A DNA stretch of 64,000 nucleotides, taken from assembly GCF_018614195.1 (NCBI RefSeq), contig NZ_JAGGOT010000051.1, positions 124,001-188,000 of the forward strand, in the 5' to 3' direction. How positions within the stretch are numbered: position 1 is the stretch's first letter; every line of letters begins with the position of its first letter. Source of the stretch: Streptomyces sp. ISL-43. GTDB lineage: Bacteria; Actinomycetota; Actinomycetes; Streptomycetales; Streptomycetaceae. A model generated the notes under the pieces. The model did no database searches and was not told the DNA's origin. It saw nothing but the letters and a program-made list of their open reading frames with translations. The position numbers were made by a program, and so were the translations under genes. Below are positions 38,078 through 46,156 of the stretch, in pieces.

Positions 38078-38910
38078 GCGGCCGGGTCCTCCTCTCCGAG
38101 GTACGCGCGGATCACCGCGGGATCGTTCTGCACCTGCGCGGGAGTCCCGCCGCCGATGCGCCTGCCGAAGTCGAGTACGGTCACCGCGTCCGCGAGCCGC
38201 ATCACCACCCCCATGTCGTGTTCGACCAGGACGATCGAGATGCCGAGGCCGTCCCGGACGCCCGCGATGACGGCGGCGGTGCGGCGGCGCTCGTCCGCGG
38301 TCATGCCGGCGACGGGTTCGTCGAGGAGGAGCAGCCGGGGCTCCATGCACAGGGCCCGGGCGAGCTCGACGAGCTTCTGCTTTCCGTACGGGAGGGAGCC
38401 CGCCGGGGCCCCGAGATCACCCTCCAGACCGACGAACTCGGCGATCTCCCGGACGCGTTCGCGGTGCAGGCGGTCCTCGCGGGCGGCGGCGGGCAGCCGC
38501 AGTCCGGCGGCCAGGAACCCGGACCGCATCAGCCGGTGGCGGCCCAGGAGCAGGCTGTCGGCGACGGTGGTGTGAGGGGGGAGCGCCAGGTTCTGGAAGG
38601 TGCGGGCGATGCCCAGGGCCGCGACGTCGTGCGGCGCCAGGCCGGTGAGCTCGGCGGTTCCGAAGCGGACCCTGCCGCCGGTGGCCCGGTAGACCCCGGA
38701 GAGCACGTTGAAGCAGGTCGACTTGCCCGCCCCGTTGGGTCCGATGACGGCGTGGACGCTGCCGGGGTCCACGGTGAAGGAGACACCGTCGAGTGCGGTC
38801 AGGCCCGCGAAGCGGACGGTGACGTCGGTGACGGCGAGCGGCGGGGGAGGGGATGGGGAAGGCGGCGGGGAAGGGGAAGGCGGCGGGGGAGGCGACCAGG
38901 ACGCGGTCAC
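38074..38910 (-). CDS. livG: ABC transporter ATP-binding protein, LivG type
   Basis: 278 residues. An unusual Pro/Ser-rich N-terminal extension (SPPPPPSPSPPPSPSPPPP, about 6-24) precedes a normal ABC ATPase: Walker A GPNGAGKST, Q-loop TFQN, a degenerate signature (SLPYGKQKL), Walker B LLLLDEP, H-loop VEHD. GTG start overlaps the LivF stop (GTGA). Confidence 0.92.
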   Translation of the reverse strand: MTASWSPPPPPSPSPPPSPSPPPPLAVTDVTVRFAGLTALDGVSFTVDPGSVHAVIGPNGAGKSTCFNVLSGVYRATGGRVRFGTAELTGLAPHDVAALGIARTFQNLALPPHTTVADSLLLGRHRLMRSGFLAAGLRLPAAAREDRLHRERVREIAEFVGLEGDLGAPAGSLPYGKQKLVELARALCMEPRLLLLDEPVAGMTADERRRTAAVIAGVRDGLGISIVLVEHDMGVVMRLADAVTVLDFGRRIGGGTPAQVQNDPAVIRAYLGEEDPAA

Positions 38911-39704
38911 GCGGACCACCTGCGCAGCTCGCGGGGCGCCCCGGCCGGCGCCCGCACCGGTGCTGCCTCGTCGGTGATGCCGAGATAGCGGCGGCGGACC
39001 TCGTCGGAGGCGGCCAGCTCGGTGGCCGGGCCGTCGAGGGTGACCTCGCCGACCTCCAGGACGTAGGCGTGGGAGGAGAGGCGCAGGGCCAGGGCCGCGT
39101 TCTGCTCGACGAGGAGCACCGAGGTGCCGGAGGCGTTGATCTCGGTGACGGTCTTCGCGATGGAGGCGGCCATCTTGGGGGCCAGCCCGAGGGTGGGCTC
39201 GTCGAGGAGCAGCAGACGGGGGCGGGCCATCAGCGCCCGGCCCAGGGCGAGCATCTGCTGCTCGCCGCCGGACAGCAGGCCGGCGCGCTGCCGGGACCGC
39301 TCTGCCAGTACGGGGAACAGCTCGTGCACCCGGCCGAGGGAGCGAGCCACGTCCGCGCGGGACCCAGAACGGGCGCCCAGCGCCCCGCAGCGGAGGTTGT
39401 CCGCGACGGTCATCCGCGTGAACACCTGCCGTCCCTCGGGGACTTGCACCACGCCGGCGGCGACCACCCGGTCCGGGCCGAGCCCGTCCAGCGGCCGGCC
39501 GTCGAAGCTGATGGTCCCGTCCGTCACGGCGCCCCGGTGGAACGCGAGCGTCCGGGACACCGCGCGCAGCAGCGTCGACTTTCCGGCGCCGTTCCCGCCG
39601 AGTACGACGACCACCGCGCCGGCGGGCACGTCGAGCGATACGGACCGCAGCGCCCGGACCGGTCCGTAGCCGGCGGACAGCGCACGCACCTGTAGCGAAG
39701 CCAC
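38907..39704 (-). CDS. livF: ABC transporter ATP-binding protein, LivF type
   Basis: 265 residues. Walker A GGNGAGKST, VPEGRQVF (typical LivF), signature LSGGEQQM, Walker B LLLLDEPTLGLAP, H-region LLVEQN. First gene of the livF-G-H-M-binding-protein operon; GTG start preceded by GGGAGAGGA. Divergent from a PucR-family regulator with two matching dyads between them. Confidence 0.92.
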   Translation of the reverse strand: MASLQVRALSAGYGPVRALRSVSLDVPAGAVVVVLGGNGAGKSTLLRAVSRTLAFHRGAVTDGTISFDGRPLDGLGPDRVVAAGVVQVPEGRQVFTRMTVADNLRCGALGARSGSRADVARSLGRVHELFPVLAERSRQRAGLLSGGEQQMLALGRALMARPRLLLLDEPTLGLAPKMAASIAKTVTEINASGTSVLLVEQNAALALRLSSHAYVLEVGEVTLDGPATELAASDEVRRRYLGITDEAAPVRAPAGAPRELRRWSA

Positions 39705-39729
39705 GTCCTCTCCCTTCTCTGGGCGGCCT

Positions 39730-39743
39730 TGTGCTGGCGCACA
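39730..39743. promoter_or_regulatory. Operator copy 1, TGTGCTGGCGCACA
   Basis: Dyad TGTGC-N4-GCACA just upstream of livF. An identical-format copy lies 91 bases away, near the pucR start. Likely target of the divergent PucR-family regulator. Confidence 0.6.
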
Positions 39744-39820
39744 CCCCAGCACCGGGCCGGGCCCGCGTCCACGGGCCGATGCGGAATCGCTGCCGATGAC
39801 CAGCTGCGGACGGAGTGCGT

Positions 39821-39834
39821 TGTGCAAACGCACA
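39821..39834. promoter_or_regulatory. Operator copy 2, TGTGCAAACGCACA
   Basis: Same TGTGC-N4-GCACA dyad with a different centre, 38 bases upstream of the pucR start. Conservation of arms and spacing with divergent centres argues for a genuine protein-binding site. Confidence 0.6.
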
Positions 39835-39871
39835 GACCTGCTGCGCGGGCCGCTGACGGGGGCCGGGGCGG

Positions 39872-41077
39872 ATGGCATCCTCGGCGGCCATGGGCGGACG
39901 CAGAACGCGCACGGAACAGGAATGGTCGGTCCTGCTGTCGGCCGCGGACGTGCTGATCGGCAGCATCTCCGGACTCACCGACCAGCTCATCGAGGACCTG
40001 GCGAAACACTCGCCGCTCTTCGACCTGGCCGTACCCCGCGACGAGCACTGGCAGCAGGTCAGCGAGGCCATGCACTACGGGATCGAGGCGTTCGCCGCGC
40101 GCCGGTCCGCACCGCGCAAGGACCTCCTGTACGCCGAGGAGCTGGGCCGCAGGCGGGCCGAGCAGGGACTTCCGCTGGGCCTGCTGCTGTACGCGTACCG
40201 CAGGGCGGGCCGCCTCACCTGGGACGCCCTGCTGGACATCGTCACCGAGAAGGATCCGGAGGCGCTGCCCGTGCTGGCGCGCGCCGCCGGTGCCATGTGG
40301 GCGGGCATCGAACAGCAGGCGACCGCGACGGCCGAGGCCTATCGGACGGCGGAGCTGGAGATGCGGCGGCGCAGCGACGAGCGGGTGCAGGCCTTGCTGG
40401 ACGCCCTGCTGGAGGGAGACGCCACGCCCGGGCTGGCCGCCCGGACGGCGCTCGCCCTGGACCTGCCGGAGCAGGGGAGGTACGCGGTGGTGGTGCTGCC
40501 GGCGGACCGGGGCGACGAGGTGCACCGCGTGGTGGCGGCGCGCGGGATGCGGCTGTTCTGGCGGATGCGCACGGAACGGGAGCTGGCGGTCGTGGCCTTG
40601 GGCGACTGCTCGCCTGCCGACCTGGCGACTGAGCTCGCGGACCGCTGCCCGGGACCGGGGGGAATCAGCCCGGCCGTGGACGGGCTGGCCGAGCTGGGCC
40701 GGGCGCGGCGGCTGGCGGAGACGGCGCTGCGCACCTGCGGGCAGGACGAGCGGGTGCTGGTGCAGCTGGCCGACCGGCTGCCGACGGCCCTGGTGGTCCG
40801 TCAGCCGGAGCTCTCGGCCGAGCTGGTCCTGTCGGTGCTGGGCCCCTTGCTGGAGCTGGATCCGGCGGACAGGGCGATGCTGCTCGAGACCCTGGACGCC
40901 TGGCTGGCCGCGGAGGGCTCGGCGGGCCGTGCGGCCGTCCGCCTGTACTGCCACCGCAACACGGTTTTCAACCGCCTGCGCCGACTGGAGCACTTGACCT
41001 CGCGCTCGCTGTCCCGGCCCCGTGATCTGATCGCGCTGACCCTGGCCCGGGACGCCTACAGGCTGTCGGGAGGCTGA
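39872..41077 (+). CDS. PucR-family transcriptional regulator
   Basis: 401 residues. N-terminal sensory helical region (RsbRD-like, about 30-170), central GGDEF-like/CdaR-type domain (about 200-290), and C-terminal PucR HTH (AAVRLYCHRNTVFNRLRRLEHL). The ATG at 39872 is used; a second ATG at 39890 (MGGRRTR) is equally possible. Divergent from the Liv-type importer, which it probably controls in response to the transported nitrogen compound. Confidence 0.88.
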   Translation: MASSAAMGGRRTRTEQEWSVLLSAADVLIGSISGLTDQLIEDLAKHSPLFDLAVPRDEHWQQVSEAMHYGIEAFAARRSAPRKDLLYAEELGRRRAEQGLPLGLLLYAYRRAGRLTWDALLDIVTEKDPEALPVLARAAGAMWAGIEQQATATAEAYRTAELEMRRRSDERVQALLDALLEGDATPGLAARTALALDLPEQGRYAVVVLPADRGDEVHRVVAARGMRLFWRMRTERELAVVALGDCSPADLATELADRCPGPGGISPAVDGLAELGRARRLAETALRTCGQDERVLVQLADRLPTALVVRQPELSAELVLSVLGPLLELDPADRAMLLETLDAWLAAEGSAGRAAVRLYCHRNTVFNRLRRLEHLTSRSLSRPRDLIALTLARDAYRLSGG

Positions 41078-41181
41078 CCGGGCCCGGTCCGCCACGACCG
41101 GGAGCCCCTGGCAGCCGGCCGGCGGCCCGAGACGGCGAATTCAGGTCATGTACATGTCGACCAGCAGGGGCATGGGGTCAC

Positions 41182-41200
41182 TTAGGTTAGCCTGCCCTTA
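41182..41200. promoter_or_regulatory. Iron box (DmdR/IdeR-type) upstream of the copD-like gene
   Basis: TTAGGTTAGCCTGCCCTTA matches the left half of the Streptomyces iron-box consensus (TTAGGTTAGGCTAACCTAA) perfectly and the right half at 6 of 9 positions. It ends on the first base of the start codon, so repressor binding would block initiation. Confidence 0.65.
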
Positions 41201-42366
41201 TGATTTCCATATCTTTGGCCGCCGAGGCCGGTTACGCCGTGCCCCCGCTGTGGCGCATCCTCACCAAGGCCGGCTACTTCATCGGCCTTTCCGGAGCCAT
41301 CGGCGCCACCGTGACCTACGCGGCGTCGATCCGCCCCGCCCTGCGCGCACCGGAGAACGACCGCGGTGACGTCGGTGTCATAAGACGAAGAACGGCCGGG
41401 TACCTCGCCTGGGCGGGCGTGGTGCTGCTGGTCGCGGGCTACTTCCAGCTCGCCGGCCGCGTGGCCCGGGCCGGCAAGGGCATGCCGTTCGGTGAGGCCC
41501 TCGCGCCGGGGCTGATCTGGGACTTCCTCCGCGCGCCGGCGGCGAAGGGGGCCTGGATCGCGCAGGGCACGATCTACCTGGTCCAGAACCTCGTGCTGGT
41601 CCTCGCGTCCGCCGTCCTGATCTCGCTGTTCCTTCCCCGTGCGCGCCGGCGCCTCGACGCCCTCGCGCTGACCGCCCTGCCCCTGACGCTCGCGGTGACG
41701 CTGGTCGCCGCGGTCCCGGCAACCAAGCCGAAGGACGCGGACAAGTGGCTGGACCTCGTGTTCAGCCAGACGCACATCGTCAGCGGCGTGGTCTGGGCCG
41801 GCGGCCTGACCCTCCTCGCCACCCTCGCCGGCGCACGCGGCCGCCTGAGCCAGGACGCGGGCGCCCTGTGGGCGGACGTCTGGGGCCGCTTCGCCTTCGT
41901 CGCCCTGACCTGTGTCGGCGCGGTGTTCACCTCCGGCCTGTGGCTGAGCTGGAAGCACGTCGGCTCCGTCAGCCAGCTCTGGACGACGACCTACGGACTC
42001 TTCCTGCTCGTCAAGATCCTGCTGGTCCTCGGCATGGTCACGGCCGGCGGCGTCAATCAGTTCTGGCTGATGCCCCGTATCGCCCGGGCCCGCCGCGACG
42101 ACGCCACGTCCTCCCTCCTGCGCCTGACCCTGGGACACTTCCCGAAGGTGGTCTGGGGCGAGGTGGCCCTCGGGATCGCCGTCCTGGCGATCGTCCCCTT
42201 CCTCGGCGGCTCGGCCCGCTCCGAGGCGGGCAGCCCCTCGGTCGTGTCGAGCGGCAGCGTCTTCGCGATGGGCGCCGTCCTCGTACTCGCCCTCGCCGCT
42301 TCGCTGTACATCACGGTCAGGACCTCCGACGCGCTCGCGCGACGTACGGCTCCGGCGGTGTCGTGA
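41200..42366 (+). CDS. CopD-like copper-resistance domain membrane protein
   Basis: 388 residues with about nine membrane helices, including the CopD-type core (LVFSQTHIVSGVVWAGGL; FTSGLWLSWKHVGSVSQLWTTTYGLFLLVKILLVLGM). Related proteins move copper or metal-loaded partners across the membrane. No canonical ribosome site is seen before the ATG, because the iron box occupies that position. Iron rather than copper control would be noteworthy. Confidence 0.82.
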   Translation: MISISLAAEAGYAVPPLWRILTKAGYFIGLSGAIGATVTYAASIRPALRAPENDRGDVGVIRRRTAGYLAWAGVVLLVAGYFQLAGRVARAGKGMPFGEALAPGLIWDFLRAPAAKGAWIAQGTIYLVQNLVLVLASAVLISLFLPRARRRLDALALTALPLTLAVTLVAAVPATKPKDADKWLDLVFSQTHIVSGVVWAGGLTLLATLAGARGRLSQDAGALWADVWGRFAFVALTCVGAVFTSGLWLSWKHVGSVSQLWTTTYGLFLLVKILLVLGMVTAGGVNQFWLMPRIARARRDDATSSLLRLTLGHFPKVVWGEVALGIAVLAIVPFLGGSARSEAGSPSVVSSGSVFAMGAVLVLALAASLYITVRTSDALARRTAPAVS

Positions 42367-42393
42367 CACCGGCGGGTCGTTGCCGAACAGGGC

Positions 42394-42996
42394 TCAGCTG
42401 CCGGCGCCGAGCCGATCGCGCTGGATCCGGTGCGCGAGGGAGCGGCGCACGGACGCCGGTGCGGTGGTGGTCGCCTCCGACGGAAGGTCGAGACCGCGGC
42501 TGATCTCGTCGTACGCGGCCTGGCAACCGGTGGGCAGGACCGCCCGGTGCAGCCTCAGGTCCTCTTCGACGAGACGCCGCAGCTCGTCGACGTTCTGCGG
42601 CGTGAAACGCTTCTTCCCCCGGGTGAGGGCGTTGACGTAGCGGGTGCAGCGGGCCGTTTCCTGACAGGCCTCGGAGATCTCCTCGGCGAGGCCCCACAGG
42701 CGTCCTTCGAGCCAGGGGGCGTCGTACTGGCCGAGGGAGAGCCCCATCGGAGGCTCCGGGGCATCGGTCTTGTGCTTCGCCACCTGTTTGGACACGGCGG
42801 GCTGGCTCATGTCGGTGAGCTGCGCGATGCGTTCCTGCGTCCAGCCGAGGCCCACGAACACTTTGATCATCTCGGCGCGCAGCTTTCGCATCTCCTCGCC
42901 CGCGCGGATGACCTCGTTCATGCCGGCGAGCATCCGCCCGGCCTGTTCCTCGGTCAGCGTCTCGGGGATCCGGTACGTACTCTCTTCGGCTGCCAC
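42394..42996 (-). CDS. HTH transcriptional regulator, divergent from hydrolase
   Basis: 200 residues from a GTG start. An HTH (about 48-72: LGWTQERIAQLTDMSQPAVSKQVAKH) resembles sigma-70 region 4/MarR-like helices, followed by a helical domain with conserved Cys (CQETARCTRYVNALTRGKKRF). TATAAC ends six bases before the GTG, so the mRNA may be leaderless. Likely autorepressor that also controls the divergent alpha/beta hydrolase through the intergenic palindrome. Confidence 0.75.
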   Translation of the reverse strand: MAAEESTYRIPETLTEEQAGRMLAGMNEVIRAGEEMRKLRAEMIKVFVGLGWTQERIAQLTDMSQPAVSKQVAKHKTDAPEPPMGLSLGQYDAPWLEGRLWGLAEEISEACQETARCTRYVNALTRGKKRFTPQNVDELRRLVEEDLRLHRAVLPTGCQAAYDEISRGLDLPSEATTTAPASVRRSLAHRIQRDRLGAGS

Positions 42997-43054
42997 AACC
43001 CAGTTATATCCCAGAGCGTCCTGTCCGCATAACCGAGTTGTATAACTCGGTTAT
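42997..43054. promoter_or_regulatory. Twin promoters with 26-bp palindromic operator
   Basis: Perfect dyad: ATAACCGAGTT (43029-43039), GTAT, AACTCGGTTAT (43044-43054). Each divergent gene begins with the same module: TATAAC, six bases (TCGGTT or TGGGTT), then the start codon (plus strand 43041-43055; minus strand 43008-42994). This predicts leaderless transcripts and a repressor covering both. Confidence 0.7.
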
Positions 43055-43904
43055 GGCTGGCAGGATCCACCCCATGCCTACTTTCTCCGCAGCTGACGGA
43101 ACCCAGCTCGCCTACCGTGTGACCGGTGACGGCGACCCGCTCGTCTGCATCCCCGGAGGCCCTGCGGACTCCGCGTACCTCGGCGATCTCGGCGGCCTGT
43201 CCGCGCACCGTCGGCTGATCGTCCTGGACCTTCGCGGCACCGGCCGTTCCGCGATTCCCGAAGACACCTCCTCATACCGCTGCGATCGCCTGGTCGAAGA
43301 CGTCGAGGCGCTACGCGTGCACCTCGGACTGCCCCGGATGGACCTGCTCGGCCACTCCGCCGGGTCGAACATCGCGACGCAGTACGCGGCCCGGTACCCG
43401 CGGAACGTCGGCAAGCTCGCTCTCATCGGCCCCAGCGCCCGGGCCGTCGGTGTGGCGGTCAGCGGGGAGACCCGACGGGAGCTCGCCCGGCTTCGAAGGG
43501 AGGAGCCGTGGTTCCCGGCGGCGTTCGCCGCCCTGGAGGCGATCACCGAGGGAACGGGCAGCGACTGGGAAGCCATCGCCCCCTTCTTCTGGGGCCGGTG
43601 GGACGCGGCGGCCCAGGAACATCAGAAAGCCGGCCGGCCGAGCAACCAGGAGGCCGTCGCCCTCTTCGCGGCCGAGGGTGCCTTCGACCCGGAAACCACT
43701 CGGGCGGCGCTCGCCGCCTTCGGAGCGCCCGTTCTTCTGCTCACCGGGGACGTCGACTTGAACAGCCCGCCCGCGATGATGGCCGAGCTCGCGGAGGTCT
43801 TCCCTCACGTCACGCTCGCGGTGCAACCGGGGGCGGGCCACTATCCGTGGCTCGACGACGCCGAGCCGTTCGTGGCGGCCACGACGGCGTTCCTCGCGGC
43901 ATGA
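43053..43904 (+). CDS. Alpha/beta hydrolase (proline iminopeptidase-like)
   Basis: 283 residues. PGGP oxyanion motif, LLDLRGTGRS-type strand, nucleophile in LLGHSAGS, acid in LLTGDVD and His in GAGHYPWL. Similar to prolyl aminopeptidase or epoxide/haloacid-type hydrolases; cytoplasmic. The ATG at 43053 follows TATAAC by six bases (leaderless); ATG 43074 (MPTFSAADG) has a weak GCAGGA ribosome site and is the alternative. Regulated by the divergent HTH protein (inference). Confidence 0.85.
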   Translation: MAGRIHPMPTFSAADGTQLAYRVTGDGDPLVCIPGGPADSAYLGDLGGLSAHRRLIVLDLRGTGRSAIPEDTSSYRCDRLVEDVEALRVHLGLPRMDLLGHSAGSNIATQYAARYPRNVGKLALIGPSARAVGVAVSGETRRELARLRREEPWFPAAFAALEAITEGTGSDWEAIAPFFWGRWDAAAQEHQKAGRPSNQEAVALFAAEGAFDPETTRAALAAFGAPVLLLTGDVDLNSPPAMMAELAEVFPHVTLAVQPGAGHYPWLDDAEPFVAATTAFLAA

Positions 43905-43988
43905 CGTGACGCGCCCGCTGGTGTCCGAAGTGACAGGGCGGGGCCGGCCGTGATCACCAGACGACGATCCCGCCACCCTCGGCTTTGG

Positions 43989-45224
43989 TCATGCCACGTC
44001 CAACGAATTGCCGGCCGGGTCGAGCAGCAGCTTCGCGGCCACCGCCGCCCCATCGGCGCGGATCCTGCCGGCCACGGCCTTCGCTTGTGCCCGGGTCTCG
44101 GGGGTGAGGGCCGTCCTGAGCGCGGCCGACAGGGACTCGAAGGTCGGGGTCGGACCGTCGTGTGCGGTGCCGATGCCCAGGTCGGACACCCGGCGGGCCC
44201 AATAGGGCTGGTCCACGAACTGGGGTACCGCCACCTGGGGCGCACCTGCCCGGGCGGCCGTCGTCGTGGTGCCCGCGCCGCCGTGGTGCACGACGGCGGC
44301 CACCCGGCCGAACAGTGCCTGCTGGTTGACCTCGCCGACCGCGAAGCAGTCGTCCTTGTCATCGATCAGCGCCAGGTCGGCCCAGCCCTGGGACACGAGT
44401 ACGCGACGCCCCTGCGCGCGGACCGCCTCGATGGCCACCTGGGCGACGTCCTTCGAGGCGCCCATCGGCATGCTGCCGAAGCCCACGTACACGGGTGGCG
44501 CGCCGGCGTCCAGGAACTCCACCAACTCGGCGGGCAGCGGGCGTTCGTCCGGCAGGATCCACGCGCCGGTCTGCACGACGTCGAGGTCCGACGGCTCCTG
44601 CCACGGGTCCAGGACCGGGTCCGTCGCCAGCCACGGCCGGCCGGTCAGGACGTGGTCGCGGACGTTGTCCACCGGCGGCAGTCCGATCGAGGCCCGGTGG
44701 GTGTTGAACACCACCCCGAACACCGCGTTCATGGTCTCGATGTCCAGGTCCCACAGCACCCGGTTGTCGGTCACGTCCGGCGGCAGGGGGTGGCCCGGGT
44801 ACGGATGCGGAGGGTGGTGCGGCGACGGCAGGACGGCCGGCTGGAGTGCCGCGTACACGTAGCGGATGCCCAGCTTGTCGGCTACCGACCGCGCGCCGGC
44901 CGCGGACGGGAACAGCCCGGTCGCCACCAGCACATCACAGTCCTCGGCGGCCGCGGAGAGCGCGTCGAAATACGCGGCGATGATCTCGGCTACGCGCCTG
45001 GGAAAGTCCGCCGGCGACGGCCGCGCAGCCCCGGTCACCATCGGGCGCACCGCCGGGCCGGCCTGCACCAGCGGTACGCCGACACCGGCCAACAGTGCCG
45101 CGAACTCCTCGTCCGGCGGCGCGCACACCTGTACCTCCGCGCCGAGTTCCCGCAACCGCACGGCGAGTCCCGCCATCGGTTCGACATCCCCGCGCGATCC
45201 GCACGTCGACAACAACACACGCAT
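43989..45224 (-). CDS. rgt: Rifamycin-type macrolide glycosyltransferase (MGT family, GT1)
   Basis: 411 residues. UDP-sugar-dependent glycosyltransferase of the MGT family; an N-terminal acceptor domain starting MRVLLSTCGSRGDVEPM and a C-terminal donor-binding motif HHGGAGTTTTAARAGAPQVAVPQFVDQPYWA. It closely resembles rifampin glycosyltransferases of Streptomyces, which inactivate rifamycins. The decisive context is an RAE promoter 40-80 bases upstream. The ATG at 45224 has a GAGAG ribosome site. Convergent with the alpha/beta hydrolase gene. Confidence 0.85.
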   Translation of the reverse strand: MRVLLSTCGSRGDVEPMAGLAVRLRELGAEVQVCAPPDEEFAALLAGVGVPLVQAGPAVRPMVTGAARPSPADFPRRVAEIIAAYFDALSAAAEDCDVLVATGLFPSAAGARSVADKLGIRYVYAALQPAVLPSPHHPPHPYPGHPLPPDVTDNRVLWDLDIETMNAVFGVVFNTHRASIGLPPVDNVRDHVLTGRPWLATDPVLDPWQEPSDLDVVQTGAWILPDERPLPAELVEFLDAGAPPVYVGFGSMPMGASKDVAQVAIEAVRAQGRRVLVSQGWADLALIDDKDDCFAVGEVNQQALFGRVAAVVHHGGAGTTTTAARAGAPQVAVPQFVDQPYWARRVSDLGIGTAHDGPTPTFESLSAALRTALTPETRAQAKAVAGRIRADGAAVAAKLLLDPAGNSLDVA

Positions 45225-45265
45225 GAAGTGACTCTCGTTTCCGTGGATTCCGGCTTCGATCGCCG

Positions 45266-45303
45266 ATTCTGCGGGACGACCCGGGTCTTGCGGCAAGCCC
45301 CCC
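45266..45303 (-). promoter_or_regulatory. RAE-containing promoter of the glycosyltransferase gene
   Basis: Minus strand GGGGGGCTTGCCGCAAGACC (within 45283-45303) is a rifamycin-associated element. TTGCCG serves as -35 and CAGAAT (45266-45271), 19 bases on, as -10; the start codon is about 40 bases beyond. The layout is identical to the helR element. Confidence 0.85.
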
Positions 45304-45354
45304 GGTGGGCTATATCTTGATCATGGAACAGGGTGGATGCTCCCCGTTCCTTCA

Positions 45355-45645
45355 TCATCCGCGGGGTACGGACCACGTCCTCGCGAAGGTCCCGCCCAGG
45401 CAGTCGTCGAGGGCGCCCAGGTCGGCGCCGAAGTAGCCGCCCGGGCCGCGCGCGGACGGGCGCCAAGCGCTGACGGTGATCCACAGCGGCAGCTGGGCGA
45501 ACGGCGAGCCCCGGCCATCCTGTACATCCAGGACGGCTTCCCCCAGATCCAGCGCCCACAGGGTCTTCGCCGACAGCGCCCGCCGCAGCTCGTCACTTAA
45601 GCCCTGGGGCGGGGACAGCGTCCCCGCGGCCCGATCAGCGGCCAT
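45355..45645 (-). CDS. Barstar-like small protein, C-terminally short
   Basis: 96 residues. The segment RGPGGYFGADLGALDDCLGG matches the core of barstar-family ribonuclease inhibitors (YYG-N-LDAL-DCL). In ordinary barstars about 30-50 residues follow this core; here the frame ends 13 residues later at WSVPRG, close to the RAE promoter, so the 3' end may have been lost or replaced. It overlaps the upstream gene by 11 bases. No barnase-like RNase gene is nearby. Confidence 0.55.
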   Translation of the reverse strand: MAADRAAGTLSPPQGLSDELRRALSAKTLWALDLGEAVLDVQDGRGSPFAQLPLWITVSAWRPSARGPGGYFGADLGALDDCLGGTFARTWSVPRG

Positions 45646-46075
45646 CGCCCGCTCCGCGCACGGGCTCCTGCCCGGTGCCGCGGCAATCCGGGCAGTCCAT
45701 TCCGAGACCGCACTCCATGCACCTCCGGCTGTGCGTGCGGCCCTCGGCGCCGGCGCCCGCTTCGAAGCCGTCGCGCATTGCCTTGAGGACGGGACGCCCC
45801 CCGAAGGCCTGACGCGGCTCGGTGCGCCAGCCCGCCGCTACGAACGCGTCGTTGGCGGCTGCGGCACCGGTCTCGTACGGAGTGTCGGGCAGGAACAGGG
45901 ACAGCGAGAACCGCTTGCCCATCGCTCCGCCCACGCTGTACCGGTCGTCGGTCCGCTCCTTGACGCGCGGTTCGACGCCGGGCGCGACGGATGCCGCGAC
46001 GGCCCGCACCTCCTGGCGCAGCCAGTTCACCGCCCGCTCGAACTTCGCGGCCCCGCCCTCGATTTCCCCGCTCAT
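45635..46075 (-). CDS. Conserved hypothetical protein with C-terminal zinc-ribbon-like motif
   Basis: 146 residues. N-terminal helix (FERAVNWLRQEVRAVAASV), a central FSLSLFLPDTPYETG block, and a C-terminal CMECGLGMDCPDC cluster that could bind zinc. Family not recognised. Overlaps the barstar-like gene by 11 bases, so the pair is translationally linked, and is divergent from the N-acetyltransferase gene. Confidence 0.65.
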   Translation of the reverse strand: MSGEIEGGAAKFERAVNWLRQEVRAVAASVAPGVEPRVKERTDDRYSVGGAMGKRFSLSLFLPDTPYETGAAAANDAFVAAGWRTEPRQAFGGRPVLKAMRDGFEAGAGAEGRTHSRRCMECGLGMDCPDCRGTGQEPVRGAGDGR

Positions 46076-46156
46076 GGCGACCTTCCGCTCCCACTCTACG
46101 AACCTGCGCGAGCCCGGCGACTATGCTGATCATCCTTTCCGGCCGTGAGGGGGAGC

